Of a stretch of DNA of 64,000 bases, positions 46,950 to 59,839 are shown piece after piece. The position numbers were made by a program, and so were the translations under genes. The stretch's first letter is position 1; every line of letters starts with the position of its first letter. Under the pieces are notes generated by a model. It ran no database searches. It saw nothing but the letters and a program-made list of their open reading frames with translations, and was not told the DNA's origin. This DNA is from Tubiluchus corallicola (taxonomy: Eukaryota; Priapulida; Priapulimorpha; Priapulimorphida; Tubiluchidae): contig JAQGDQ010000094.1 in NCBI GenBank assembly GCA_030141605.1, positions 186,001 through 250,000 on the forward strand. The letters are read 5' to 3'.

Positions 46950-48125
46950 CATTTGAAGGATAAAATTGCTTTCAGCGTTCCACGACAAACCTTGCAAAGA
47001 TTATCGGTGGTTTTATGAAATCCATCCGGCAGGTTTTTGACAAATCTAATAGACCGATAACAACAATCAATTTCTCGCAAAAGCGTGAGCAGCTGCTCAC
47101 ATTTAAGCCTGTGGTCACAGACATGTAATTTTGCACTTAAAATGATTATAGTCATTTTCATGGCTTCTCATAATTCTGATGGGTGCTAGGCGTTTTCGAC
47201 ACAGAGGTTTTCCACACAAGCTATATCGAAAATAAATGAGTGGTCTTAGCATGTGCTTGATTACCTTAGTTAAGCAACGACGACCTTGGGCAGAGTGTGG
47301 ATTGATGAATGCTTTGACATTTGAATCTAAGTATTTTTATTTGGTAAACTGGCCTGACTAGCTCTCTCGCTGAGGCATGACGAACTTGTGTCACCCAAGC
47401 GTACCTAGCACGGTAGCAGTGAAACGGGGTAGAGTGTCTCATCCTAGGTGAATAATGTTAATTACAAATCAGCTTTCGGTCCAACCCCTTTAAACAGTAG
47501 GTCCAGCCGAACAGGTTTTAGGTCTGTTTCCGAGAAAAAGTGTTTCGCAATTTTCACGGAAAAACATTTTCCTAGAAAACATAACTTCACAGAAAAAACA
47601 CTGCCAAAAAATCGCTACTACTATGACTACTAACGACTACCAAAAATCAGAATCATTTAAAACGACGCAATGTTTAGGGGTCAATCTTATTTTAAAGTTT
47701 GTTTTGGAAAGATATTTTGTTTAGAAACTTCGTCGCTACAATTCTAAGTTGTTTTTAAGAATGAAATTGCTTTCTCGAAGTAATTTGCATTGTATCGTTT
47801 GCTGCGTATAATCACTTCAAATTCAATTGATTTTTATAGGTTTTAAAATAAAGTTTAAAGGAAGACAGGATGATTTTTCATACACTACCTCATTTTCAAA
47901 AGTCCGATAAAAGTATAATTTTAACATGATTAATACTGCAAAAGCGTTTCTGATAATTAAATAATAGATTAAAAACTTAATTAAAGGCGGGGAAGCCCAA
48001 CTATTGATGACATCACTAACATAATTTTCAACAGCAAAAATATTGTACGAGCGTGTTGCGCGTGTTGAAGTACAGTGCTACTGTAAGATATTTACTGTAT
48101 TATACTAAAACTAGGCAAGTTTTAG
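46950..48125. other. Intergenic, nothing supported
   Basis: Short frames only. No tandem repeat of note. Confidence 0.45.
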
Positions 48126-48337
48126 GACGAAAATTCAAATTTCAAATTTAACGCTGTGCTCACGCATGAAACTAACACACCTGTCTGTACTGAGAGGTAC
48201 AGCAACTATTTTTATGTAATGCGCTTCCAAAATGCGGGCTCTAGTGCCCGTCTATCTAGCGTATGGCGAAAGGCGTGTAACACCGAAGAACTAGCGGCGC
48301 GAACTCGAAATTGTGTGTGTGGTAACAATTCTTTCAC
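48126..48337 (+). CDS. Candidate orphan exon, Cys-containing
   Basis: Open from a plausible acceptor (GTTTTAG ending 48125; the preceding in-frame triplet is a stop) to a consensus donor (CAC|GTAAGT at 48338). It encodes 70 codons and ends in phase 2. GC content rises at the right edge, as expected of coding DNA. Four Cys are present (PVC, KAC, NCVC). A following exon at 48473-48533 (acceptor GTCGCAG) would continue the frame with CSNRSRYQHY and stop. No start exon was found: the preceding gene ends in an incompatible phase. Could be chance. No family recognised. Confidence 0.3.
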
Positions 48338-48859
48338 GTAAGTCATTTTTGAAAAAATAGTGTGTATACTTTCAATATTTTAAAGAGTAGATTGTTTTGA
48401 CCTGCAGTTTAAGATTGGATCTGGTTTTGCTTTAATAAATAAAAATTGTAAAAAAGAAAACACCTGTCGCAGTTGCAGTAATCGCAGCCGCTACCAGCAC
48501 TATATCCGAATATCTGCAAGCTACAAGTCCTAATATTTACGGCTACTTTGGACCTGGAGAATGCAGTTACTGCTGAGGGTGGTGACTCCGAGGAAGCGAG
48601 AAAACGCATATTTCAAAATAGATAATATATCGTTTTTTGATCTATAGTTTATAATCGTTTATTAGATATTAGAAAACCCTTGATTTTATAAAAAGCGGCT
48701 TAAATTCACCCATCTCCAGAACAGGGTATAACTAAATAAACAATATTGCTAAATGGTATGAATCCAAATGCTACCTTTTGTGTCTAAACAGTTGCTGAAT
48801 TCAAACTAGCGACGTGTCTGAATATCCTATGTCAAAAACACCCAGTGCTCAAATGTTCT

Positions 48860-49030
48860 GTGTCCTATTGTATTAAATATCCTATTGTAAACAGCTTACG
48901 CTATGAGTCTAAATAACCTTGTATCGAAATGTCCTATGTGTCGTAATGCCCTATGTGTCGAAATATCCTATGTGTCGAAATGTTCTGTGTGTCCAAATGT
49001 CCTTGTGTCGAAATGTCTGTGTCGCAATAT
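48860..49030 (+). repeat. Minisatellite, about 17-base unit GTGTCGAAATGTCCTAT
   Basis: Seven to eight imperfect units with variants (GTAATGCC, GAAATATCC, CCAAATGTCC). More decayed copies reach back to about 48810. Confidence 0.75.
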
Positions 49031-52000
49031 CTGCACATTTTTATTTTTTAACTATTTCTCATGTATATATTTTCTATATTTTTCTATATGTATTTCTATA
49101 TTTTCGTATACATATATTTTTTATCCTCGAGCGCTGCATCGCGGACCTAGGAGAACACTTATACTGATTAAACATCATTTTTCATTATGTTAGGCTTAAG
49201 TTTTCCACTTTTTTAATTCATGTTAACTCGCAAACGCAGATAGCTAATTAAAGTCTCGAAACGACACCTGGCAGGGGCAGTCAAACGGTCAAGGACACTG
49301 GGCATCGCACTCTTGTAGATATGTACCTGTGCTTTTAAAAAGCTGGGCCCAAGATAGGAGCCAAAATGTGGAAAATTAGGGCATCCAGTTTGCAATGTTA
49401 ACTCGCAAATAAAGATCTGTATTTGTATTCCTGATCTTGTATTTCTTAGAGGGGAATCAAAGAGGGGCATGCTGCGTTAGTTTTACATCTCATAACAGAA
49501 GGGAGCTAATATCATAGTCACTAAATGTATGGATGCAGATCGGCCTAAGGTCGATATTAAAAATACGGACGACTATGGCCTATTTGCGCTCGATATACTA
49601 ATGGATCTGAAGAAAAAGAGAGATCAAATGGCAGATATTAAAATAATTTATCAAACAATTTAATCATTAACAAATTCCAAAGTGATTCAGTTTAAGCAAA
49701 AGTTTAGCCCACTATGTACACTTTTTAGGAACACATTTCCTTTAAAGCGAACAGTTTGTACATACGTTGCAATATAACCTCTGCGTTTGAATACAGCTGT
49801 TTCCAAATTTCGTCAAGAGAAACTACCAGTTAATCCTTACCCAGCAAGTAGTATCGAAGAACATTAGGCTAGTATACGTGATGTTTACGTTATCAATGCG
49901 ACATTAGTTACACTCTTAACGAAAGCGAAAAGTACCTGTTACCAACCTGGATGTGGTTCTGTAGTAGGTCGATCCACCCGTCACTCAGTGGGTAACTCCA
50001 CTACTGCAGACTGTAAGCCAGCATCTCTCGAACAACTCTGGGTGACGACAAGTTACACCAACTAGGCTCTCACAATATCACCATGTACATTACACACCAT
50101 ATCTTGTATTGAACTTTCTAGTACGGCATTTCTCCTCAAATAATATAACTTCACAAATACGAGTAAACGACCTGTCTCGTTCTGTGTCAAGTTGCCGTCT
50201 ATATCTCAAAAGTGTTGAACGAAGTTCAGCGAGAAGCCACTCGCTCAAATACCTATAATTTTATTTATCTGTGTACTATCGTTAACCTTGACTTAGGCAC
50301 TGCATTATATCCGCAATAGGGCAAACAAGAGTAGGTCTGACGAAATTCAAAAGGGGGTTTATTAGTAGGTGCCTACATCCTAACAAAATATCAATAATTG
50401 ATAATACAATTAACTGTCACTGCCAGTAGCTAAACATACATATATATCAATGTATACATATCAATTAGTTAAACATGCAGTGTGAATAGGGCTTAATGTT
50501 GCATAAGCACAATGTGAGAAGTATTAAATGTAGGTCGAAACATGATGTATGGTCATGAAAACTGTGTCGCTGACCTTAAAATGGTTTGGTGAACGGTGAC
50601 TTTAGTCAAAGGGTGAAGAACACTGGCCTGGATATCAGTAAGTTTTTCGTTTTCATTCAACTCCTCCTAGGCCTTCGAGTTAAATTCAGTTCTTTTCGTA
50701 ACGATTGTGGGATAATAAGCTATGACCGCACTCGACCATGTTTAGTCACGTGTAAACACGGTTACGGCGCCACGCTCGCGGATTCGTATCTTAATCCTTT
50801 CAGTTTTATTTGATTTCTTATGGTAATGATAATCTCTAGTTCTCTATTGTGTATATGTTGCTGCGTATTTCCCATGTTCAACTAGACATGTTAGTATAAG
50901 TGTTGTTTTTAAGATCCAATTGCGAAAAAAATGGTATAATGGTGTTAGCAACGTGTATGAGGAGGTGAGCTGCAAAGTAACGTTGTTTTTGTTTTACAAC
51001 TAAAAACCTTTTCCATTTGTTTGTATGTGTTTAGGAATAAAATTAGCATGTTTGGCTTATTTAAAGCCTTTTCTGAAAAAATGTAAAATCTAAACGATGT
51101 TACTGAATAATAAAATTTTAAGAAAGTATATCTTGCAATTCCCACTAGAAGTTAGGTTACTTTTTTGGTTGATAGAAACTGTAGAAAATCAGAAAAGTTG
51201 TTAACCAATACGTAAGAAAACCAATTAGCTAATGAGGCATCACCAAATGAAGAAGGTAAACATGTTTAGTGTTTACAGGTCTTTATGGGGAAAATAGTAA
51301 GGCTACCAAGTTCTCGTAAAAAGACAGTTGAAACAGTAGTGAACATGCATTTATTTGATAATACGTTGCTTCTTAAAGTTAGGCACTCCTTGATATATAT
51401 ATACCAAAATGCAGAAAACCTGAGTTTAAATCCAAGAGAAGGCTGTTTTGCCTAGTTTATTTTACTTTTATGTAGTTCAAATGCTCCATCCTATGCCATG
51501 ATGCATCGTGTCGTGTTAGGACAAATTCTCCAGCTTTTCTCATAGATATCACTAAAATAGACGTCCTTGCTTACGTTAGACAAACAAATGGCTCTTTGTC
51601 TTTAAAATATAACAAAATTTAAATAGCAGTACGTTATCGCTACCGCAGCACTTGCAACACTTGCTCCTAGAATAAATTTTAGTGTGTCTGCATTGGGACT
51701 ACATGACACCCGTTCTTTTTTGTAACGGGTTAAGTTGCCATTATATAACAGCCAGTACTCTGTTCTTGTTGTTGCTTCACGTCGTAAAAATTGTAATTCA
51801 TTAGAGTTATAGTAAATCCTGGTTTATTTTATCGTAAACTTCACTTATACAGCTGCTTGAAGAAGCCCTGCAGAATCACGTAGGTTCACTGGGCAAAGAA
51901 AAATAAATAAATTAATTAATTAAATAGTTTCTAAAATCTTTATTAAAGAACTATATTTCAGCCGAGCTACCTTTGCGAAATCAAAACAGATTATCATTAA

Positions 52001-52260
52001 TTATCTTGAGTTGTTTTAAATCTGAATATAGTTGGTTATAATAATATCTTTCCAAGATTTTTGACGAGAGCGGTAGTAAAAAAATGGGCATTTTTTAAAA
52101 TAATACTTGCAAATATTGAAATCTTTGTCAGTTATTCGTTTAAAACAATACTTTTAGACTTGTACATTTATAACTTCCACGTCGAAACTGGTAAACATAC
52201 ACAGTGAATTTCCTAATAATGAAATAAACCCACAATGTCGAAACTTGCCCAAACATGAAA
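49031..52260. other. Intergenic, nothing firm
   Basis: 49130-49430 resembles a retroelement 3' end: a direct repeat TGTTAACTCGCAAA is seen at about 49224 and 49398, then AATAAAGATC. The remainder has no exon, RNA gene or array that I can support. Confidence 0.4.
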
Positions 52261-52267
52261 TGCAAAA

Positions 52268-52348
52268 AAAAAATCGAGACTCATCCTGAATTTGAAACAG
52301 CGACCTATAGGTTATAAGCCCAACGCCATGACCACTAGATTAGTAAAC
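52268..52348 (-). repeat. tRNA-like pseudogene or SINE head
   Basis: The minus strand reads GGGGTTTACTAATCTAGTGG, GTTGGGCTTATAACC (anticodon-loop-like with TAT) and GGTCGCTGTTTCAAATTC (decayed B box), in tRNA order and spacing. Acceptor stem pairing is not preserved and a run of T follows, so a SINE head or tRNA pseudogene is more likely than a gene. Confidence 0.5.
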
Positions 52349-52593
52349 CCCGGTTATCATGACAGGTCTTAATTGAGTCCGATAGGTCACCAACCACTTT
52401 AACACTTCCATTGGTTCGCTTACTCATGCTAGAGCAATTACTAATTAAGTATGTTATTTTTTAATTACTTTAGAGCCTGAAATAATTCGTGTGTAGTTAG
52501 TTATTTAATTATCATCTTAATTTTAATCTTATTTGTTAATGACATAATAAACCCACTACTGTTTTTGAACCGGTTTCTGGATTTAATTAAGAC

Positions 52594-53236
52594 TAAAATT
52601 GTCAACAACAGGAGGTGAGTGTACGTCATGTATTATGTATATCACTCCAAGTGTGTACCACTGGCTATGCTATAAATTCGGTGATAGCAGAAACCTTGAC
52701 AAAAGAGTGATTTAAGTAAGAGCTGCTACATTTACAAAAGTGAATGAAATTCCAAAAATTTGATGATTTTCAAACTTTCATTCTCTTTAAAAGTGTTCAA
52801 GCTCACCACAGATGGAACCACACTTTTACATGCCAGAAACAACTAATTTTTCTGGCTTTCAGGTTTGTTTCTCTTATATATTTAAATTCTGTCTGCCTAA
52901 TTAAAATGCACTGCTTTTACAAGAACATATGTTGTACAAACTTAACTAGGACTAAGCGACCTGTTGATAATATGCATGCACACTTGTCTGCGTCTTGGTG
53001 TGGCAACGAAACCATCCCTGGAAGAAATTTTTGAAGATTTATTCGTAGGAAAGCAGTGAAAGTTCGGTGTTTGCAGTACATGATTTCACGGATTCAATTA
53101 AGACACCGCGTGATTTTTTTAACATTAGCAGCAGACGCCGAAGCGCCATTTAGAGGCTATTGACTTTTTCGTTTGAGCAGACACGATATTACCTGACTTT
53201 GTCACGTGACTACTATTCCTTGAGACACATTAGTTG
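52594..53236 (+). repeat. Dispersed repeat, copy A of an inverted pair
   Basis: From AAAATTGTCAACAACAGG through GGCAACGAAACCATCCCTGG to CTTGAGACACATTAG it is the inverted counterpart of 62547-63135, roughly 70% identical by eye with small indels. Translated fragments match in the same frame (HAHLSAS-CGNET-PG) but contain stops in both, so neither is coding now. It contains GTCACGTGAC at 53201-53210, absent from copy B. Confidence 0.65.
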
Positions 53237-53685
53237 TCACCGTCTTAAGGGGTACAGCTGAAAGCGTCTTCATGTAGATATTCACTTTCTTTTACACTAA
53301 AAAACATTCACTTGTTAAGTCACCTCTTGTCCATGCAATCATGCTAGGAAGGTACCGATCCCTGGCGTGATAAGTAACGTTACTGGGTGTCAAAATATTG
53401 CCCTTATGAGCTTCTTAATTCTGTAACTAACTTTAATAATGATTGTAATAATGAAACTAGCAATAGTAGTAGTTGTATAATCTTGATTTTGCCTTTTTAA
53501 AAACATTAACCATCATAATAAAAAAGACAGACAATCAGTGTTAGTTCAAATAAAAACATATTTTGTTCTGGGTAAATGCGTCTGGTGCAAGCTAAACCAA
53601 AAGTGCAAACTAGAAATTCAAAAATAAAAGGTAAGCTACAAACACACAATGCACTATGATAAAACTACACACATTTTTCTCTCTT
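53237..53685. other. Spacer between repeat copy A and the LINE block
   Basis: No exon or recognised repeat. AT-rich sequence. Confidence 0.4.
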
Positions 53686-53689
53686 CTAA

Positions 53690-53800
53690 CACACACACTT
53701 TCATGCCCGCACGCACCCATCCACCCTGCCGCGCAACACACACGCACGCAAGCGCGTAAACACACACACACACACCCACTCACATACACACGCATACTCA
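53690..53800. repeat. CA-rich imperfect microsatellite
   Basis: ACACAC and CACGCA tracts. It lies just beyond the 3' end of the minus-strand LINE copy 2 and may be its tail. Confidence 0.6.
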
Positions 53801-53804
53801 TCAT

Positions 53805-56800
53805 ATTATAGTCTAGTAAGGTCTAGGATAAATGAAATCATGATTTGAGTGAATATCATCATGTTCGTGTGTCGGATGTTCAAAACGGGCCATTAAATGT
53901 TGTTTTAATTTAGACTTGAATATTGATAAAGAGCTGCTGTGTTTTAGTGATGTCGGTAATGAATTCCTAAGTTGTATTGCTTACTTAGTAATGGAATTCT
54001 TTCCATATTGATTGTTCGTTCTAATGTTTCTTTTATTTAGTGTTCTGTTATTCATCCTGGGGTTTTGAAGAAGAGGGAGCTTATTGTTTTTGAAAGGAGA
54101 ATTAATATTGTTGATATATTTAGAGAGAAACAGGAGAGTTTGATCATCTCTGTGGGCTTCCAATATGAGGATTTTCATGGAGTTTCTTAAAGAGGTGGCA
54201 GAATATTCATTTGTATATTAACTAATTATTATATAACTATTAACTATTAACGAATAACTATTAACTAATCGTAAAGCATGGTTTTGAAGTATTTTTAATT
54301 TGATGTAAGACTCTCTTTTCACTTTTTGGAACAGTATGTAGGCATATAAATAATGGGGTAAAATTGGAGTTTTGTAAATTAGAATTTTTGCTTGTTTTGA
54401 TAGCTGTCCTTGATTTGTCGAAGGTACGAAGTACTTTATGCTATCTTTTTTATAAATGTTGATGAACTGCTCTTCCCACGTAAGCATATTGTCCAACTTA
54501 ACCCTAAGAAATTAACAACTTTCGGATGCGCAATAACAGCATTTTCTATTTGCGATATGGCAGCTGTATTTTCAGCATTGTTAATTGTTGGAGATAATAC
54601 CATAAATTCTGTTTTATCACTATTCATTTTCAGCTCGTAATAATTAAATGCCATGTTGATATTCTTTGTCTTTTTGCACTGTTTGCACTGAGTACTGTTT
54701 TGTAGTGCTGATATTCTCATGAGGCAGATAAATATTCGTGTCATCTGCATATTGCGTAATACTTGAATGTTGTAGAACGTTAGAAATATTGTTGGTGTAA
54801 AGGTTAAACAGTAGAGGTCCCAATAGTGTACACTGTAGGATACCTCGTTGAAGGTTAGCCCAATCTGAGAATGCGATAGAGTTTATTTTAACCCGCTTAT
54901 TTCTATTTTGTAGGTAATCATTAATTAATTTTAATGCTGGTTGTTCAAATTCAAGTTATTTCAAATTTTCTAGTAGTAGTGTGTGTGATTTAAACTGTCA
55001 AAAGCTTTACGTAAATCTAAAAAAGCTGCTGCCACTTATTTGTTTTTATCAAGATTATTATAGCATCGACAGTTGAATGTTTTTTTTCTAAATCCGAATT
55101 GGTGTTTCGATAAGAGTTCATTTTGATTGACATATATAATAATTTGACCATAAATTACTCTTTCCCAAATTTTACTCATACAATGAACTATTGATACTGG
55201 TCTGTAATTTATTGGTTCATCTTTAGCATTCTTTTTGTGGATTGGTGTAATATTAGCTGTTTTGCATTGATCAGGAAACTTGCCACGCATTACTATTTGA
55301 TTTGTGATATAGGTTATATGTGGAGCCATTAAATGCATACTGTCTTTTAGAACTTTTATTGGTATGTCCGATGTGCCACTACCTTTATTTGCATCTAAAT
55401 TATTTATTACTTTTAAAATATCGGCAAAAGTAACACTAGAAAATGAAAATTAGTTATTTGTAGGTCCTACAGTTTTTAGTTTGTCTTTTATAGTATCAGT
55501 ATAATCGTTCTGCAAATTAAAGTTTCCGATGTTAACAAACGTCATTTAACAAATTTGCAATATCCATAGGTTTCGTTATTATGGTATTGTTGATTTTAGG
55601 TTCATTTACGCTGTTTTGTTTATTTTTGTATTTATTAATAACATTGTTGATCACTGTCCATTTTTATTTTGTAGTGGAGGCACAACTGCATTGTTCTTAA
55701 ACATATCTATTTTTTAGAATTTCATTAAGATTGTTGAATTTGTTTCTAGCTTTCTTGTACTTTATGTGGTAATTTCTGGATTTAGTGTTAAGCCATATGT
55801 GTATAACTTATTTTTATTATTTCTTAATTCATTAAGTTCAACACTTGTCCAATTGCTTTCACAATTAAGCTTTGATTTGATGTTCAATTCTTTAACTTTT
55901 TTGAAAGGTGCATGAAGATCTAAGCAGTATTGGATATTGTTTATTAAAATGCCTACTTGAGTATTTATGTTTGTCGTAAGATATATCTCGTTCCAGTTCA
56001 TTTTAGCTAAGTTATTTAAAACGTATATCTCATTATAGTGTGTGAAATCTCTGATAGTTTTCGAACACGAATTATGAGTTACTGCATTTAAGTGGAATAA
56101 TTTATCAGCAGTAATTATGAAATTGTGATCTGAATATTCACAAGATATTGTGCAATGAGCTATAAATTTGTAAGGGTCATTAGTAATAAAATGATCAATT
56201 AAAGTAAAACACATTTTACTGCACCTTGCTGAGTTAATATTCGTTGCTGATCGTTGTTTAATGTTTCCACATTAAATAAATTTAGAAGTTGTTTGTACTT
56301 TGCATGTGAAGCAGTATTACTAGTAAGTGTTAATATCAAAATCGCCAATAATTAAGATTTGTTTGTTTTCAAATACTGCTCTTTCTTATTCTATTCCGAA
56401 GTATTTAAAAAAAGTTTTTTAATTTATTATTTGCGGGTCGACTAAACAGTGCATACTAAGTAATCCCCAATGTTGCACCACAGAAATGCAATGGTATATA
56501 GATGGCTACTCTTCCTCCTCTTTTTTTGTTTTTTGTTCGATCCTTTCTGAATAATGTGTGATTTGGTAACTGCATTGAAGTACTTGAAATTTGTTTATGT
56601 AGCCATGTTTCACTTATGCCAATAATTGGATTTTCCGTGGCATGGGCTGTATTTTTTTAGATATTCATTTTAGTGAGCTTTGAATATTAATGTGTAGGAA
56701 CTTCAGATGTTTTTAATAATTACGAATAAAGCTTTTTAATTATGTATTTATTATTTTGTTATTGTATTTTGTTGGGCCTGGGTTACTTTCGATTCTTTCT

Positions 56801-57305
56801 AATATGAGTAGCAAAACAGTAATTAATAGTGCATGTGTAAAATTAGTATAAATTTGAATTTTAAACATTTGTTTCACTCTTACAATGGTTTGTATGCACT
56901 TATAGTAGGGCTGCACCAAACGCATTTGCTTTCGAACTTTTATATAAAGTGGTATTAGTAACGATAGTATTACAATGGTAAATAGAGTTAATAGCGCGAC
57001 ATATTACTTATAATACAGATGCCTTTATTCATCCACATATTTTCAGCGATATTTGCTGGATTCGAAAGTAGGCATACTGCTGTAATAAAAATTACAAAAT
57101 TGTACATAATTTGCTCGGCTTAATGCATCCATAATATATAGTTATGTAATATAAAGTTCCAAAGTTATACTGTGTTTTGCACGAAGTATAATGAGTAAAA
57201 TGTTGCATACTGTTAATTTTGCAGATTGCTATAATTATTATTAACACCCTTGGTAATTTCTTTGCTACGTTTGTGAAAGTTTGTATGCTGATTAGAAATA
57301 TCATA
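53805..57305 (-). mobile_element. 2A-bearing APE-type LINE, copy 2 (decayed)
   Basis: Minus-strand order: a leader with LLLILERIESNPGP (NPGP at 56773-56784); FFKYFGIE and FENKQILIIGDF (endonuclease, about 56300-56400); LIDHFI and EYSDHNF (55762-56214); ITPIHKKNAKDEPINYRPVS and KHQFGFRK (55036-55338). These are followed by QYADDTNIY (YADD at 54740-54751, catalytic motif intact) and KMNSDKTEFMVLSP. The thumb block (54218-54496) and C-terminal SLPTSLKHSSSLSI (about 53880-53950) complete it. At least six stops or frameshifts make it inactive. The order matches its neighbour at 57.5-60.6 kb at about 60% protein similarity, so it is a separate subfamily rather than a recent duplicate. Confidence 0.75.
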
Positions 57306-57540
57306 TGACAAGGGAGAGATACAATTAATTGTATTTCACAGTTGCTTCCATCATTAAACGCAGGTCTATCTATTCTATATTGTGAAATAAAATTAATTAA
57401 GACGAGTACAGCAGTTATCGCGAGAAATTTAAATATAATAGTAAAATTGTAACCAATTAGTTAGATAACATCTAAAAACAGTAACAGGATAAAAACAGTT
57501 CAGTATACATTTGTTAATACGGCAATACTTTTTATTTCGG
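57306..57540. other. Junction between the two minus-strand LINEs
   Basis: Presumed 3' UTR of LINE copy 1 and/or 5' UTR of copy 2. No microsatellite tail was seen between them. Confidence 0.35.
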
Positions 57541-57568
57541 GGATCTAAATTACGCGGGCTATACATTT

Positions 57569-59839
57569 CTACATGACCTTAGCAACGAGTTCACGCATCA
57601 GTGTTTTAAAGGCATTTTTTAAGTTCATCTTGCTTTTTAATCTGATTGTTTTGTATGTAGGGTTCTGTGTTTGCAAAATCGTGTTGGTTTGCGTTTCTCG
57701 TGTATCCCGCTTTTTCATTATCTGTATGTGAAGACCTAACATCCCAGCTATCAATCTCAACGCATAGTTTTGAAGGAGATTTAATTTTAAGTAATTTTCT
57801 CTTTTGGTTTTTTGAAGTAGCGTACATCCATATAAGAAGTGTGGTAGAACTAAAGTTTTATATATTAGTGTTTTAGTTTCCTTTGTTAGTTGCTCTTTAA
57901 CTTGTCGGAGATATGATGTGCTAGATGCCATTTTTGTGTATATGTTATTAAAGTGATCATCCCATGAAAGATTATTGTCTACTTGTATGCCCAGGAATTT
58001 AACATTGTTAGTTTGTTTGATTACAGCATTATCTATTGTCAAAGTGGTTGATGATGCATCATTAGTATTTAATGAGGGTGACAGTATCATGAATTCTGTT
58101 TTGTCATTATTCATTTTTAGCTTGTAATGACTAAATGCCATATTTATATTTTTTATATCTTCTTCTAAATAATTTTTTGCAGTTTGGACATTTTCATGGG
58201 CTATGTAGATTGTAGTGTCATCAGCGTATTGCGTTATTTGTGAGTGCTTTAATACACTGGATATGTTGTTTATATATAGGCAAAATAATAACGGACCTAG
58301 TAGTGTTCCTTGCGGTATACCTCTGTTTAACGTGGCCCAGTCAGAAAAGTTGGTTGTATCTAACTTTACTCGTTGTTGTCTATCTTTGAGATAATTTTGT
58401 ATCAGTTTTAACGATATCGAATCTAATCCGATTTGTTTTAAATTATCGTAAAGTAGTTCGTGATTAATGCTATCGAAAGCTTTACTTAAATCCAAAAATG
58501 CTGCTAAAATGTATTGCTTGTTGTCTAAACTATGTCTCCAATTTTCTGTTGTGTGTATTAGGGTGTCAATGGTTGAATGGTGTTTACGGAAGCCAAACTG
58601 ATGTTTTGATAAAAGTTCATGTTTATTTACATATGAATTTATCTGATCATAAATTACCCTTTCCCAAACTTTGCCGAAACAATGGATTACGGAAATTGGG
58701 CAATAATTCATGGGATCACATTTTGGATCTTTTTTATGGATTGGAGTCACGTTTGCCATTTTACATACCGTTGGAAATTCGCCTCTCATAATTATCTGAT
58801 TAGCAATGTAAGTCATATGCGGGGCTATTACAGATGCGCTATCTTTTAGAATTTTGATAGGAATATCTGATGGTCCACTCCCTTTGTTGGAACTGAGGTT
58901 ATTTAATATGTCGTTAATTTCTCCTACTGTGACGCTTTTGAATGAGAATACTGTGTTAGACGATTTGTTTTTTAATTTATTAATTATATTATTGCTAATA
59001 TGAGAAGCCACTCCCTTAAAATTTCCAAGATTCAGGAATATTGCATTTAACGCGTTGGCAATATCTTTGGGTTTTGTAATAACAGTGTTGTTGATCTTAA
59101 TTTCGTCAACACGCGTTAGTTTGTTACGGCATTTATTTATTACATTGTTAATAATTTTCCATTTTTCTTTGGTATTTGTTGCGTTTTTACATTGTTGTTG
59201 TATATATTTATTTTTCAAGCATTTATTAAGATTATTAAATTGATTTCTCTTTTTTTTATAATTGTTATGATTGTTTTTAGTTTTGTTCTTTTCCCATATA
59301 TTATACATACTGTTTTTCGCTATTCTTAGTTTGCCAAGTTCAGGTGTTGTCCAGGTACTTTCATTATTGAGTTTGCTTTGTTGTGGGATTTGCTTTACGT
59401 TTTTATATGGTGCATGTACATTAAGGCAATATTCGACATTATATGTCAGAATATTAACTTGTGTATCTATTTTATCAGTCATATATATGGAGGTCCAGTT
59501 CATTTTTGCTAAGTCGATTAAGTCTGAATGTTTGTTGTATTGGGCGTAGTCTCTCATTAAATGCCAGACTGAATTTTGGTTATTATTATGCTGTGGGGTC
59601 ATTTTATCTACTAATATTGTGAAATGATGATCTGAATAATCACACGGGAAAGTATCATATGCTACGAAATTATTGTTACTATTCGAAATGAAATGGTCGA
59701 TTACTGTGGCTGATGTTTTAGAAATTCGAGTAGGTTTATTGTTGTTAAGTATGTGGACATTATATTGTTTTAAAAGCTCTGTGTATGTTTTGTATGCCAG
59801 TGTGTTTGTAGCTAAAATATCAAGGTTGAAATCGCCCAT
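57569..59839 (-). CDS. LINE copy 1: endonuclease C-terminal half plus reverse transcriptase
   Basis: 756-codon intact frame. It opens inside the APE endonuclease at MGDFNLDIL (catalytic Asp/Asn), with IDHF and CDYSDHHF (SDH motif) by residue about 90. The RT follows: GSGPSDIPIKIL, TPIHKKDPKCDPMNYCPIS (Cys replacing the common Arg of NYRPIS), KHQFGFRKHHST, AAFLDLSKAFDSINH (motif A), GIPQGTLLGPLLFCLYINNI (motif B) and QYADDTTIY (YADD residues 538-541, genomic 58217-58228). KMNNDKTEFMILSP and NVKFLGIQVDNNLSWDDHF come next, then the thumb. The C-terminus is shorter than in copy 2 and lacks the SLPTSLK block. The first Met is probably not a natural start: the endonuclease begins in the upstream frame (59839-60558), which overlaps by a single base. 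A CR1/L2/Jockey-type element that copies RNA by target-primed reverse transcription. Confidence 0.85.
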   Translation of the reverse strand: MGDFNLDILATNTLAYKTYTELLKQYNVHILNNNKPTRISKTSATVIDHFISNSNNNFVAYDTFPCDYSDHHFTILVDKMTPQHNNNQNSVWHLMRDYAQYNKHSDLIDLAKMNWTSIYMTDKIDTQVNILTYNVEYCLNVHAPYKNVKQIPQQSKLNNESTWTTPELGKLRIAKNSMYNIWEKNKTKNNHNNYKKKRNQFNNLNKCLKNKYIQQQCKNATNTKEKWKIINNVINKCRNKLTRVDEIKINNTVITKPKDIANALNAIFLNLGNFKGVASHISNNIINKLKNKSSNTVFSFKSVTVGEINDILNNLSSNKGSGPSDIPIKILKDSASVIAPHMTYIANQIIMRGEFPTVCKMANVTPIHKKDPKCDPMNYCPISVIHCFGKVWERVIYDQINSYVNKHELLSKHQFGFRKHHSTIDTLIHTTENWRHSLDNKQYILAAFLDLSKAFDSINHELLYDNLKQIGLDSISLKLIQNYLKDRQQRVKLDTTNFSDWATLNRGIPQGTLLGPLLFCLYINNISSVLKHSQITQYADDTTIYIAHENVQTAKNYLEEDIKNINMAFSHYKLKMNNDKTEFMILSPSLNTNDASSTTLTIDNAVIKQTNNVKFLGIQVDNNLSWDDHFNNIYTKMASSTSYLRQVKEQLTKETKTLIYKTLVLPHFLYGCTLLQKTKRENYLKLNLLQNYALRLIAGMLGLHIQIMKKRDTRETQTNTILQTQNPTYKTIRLKSKMNLKNAFKTLMRELVAKVM

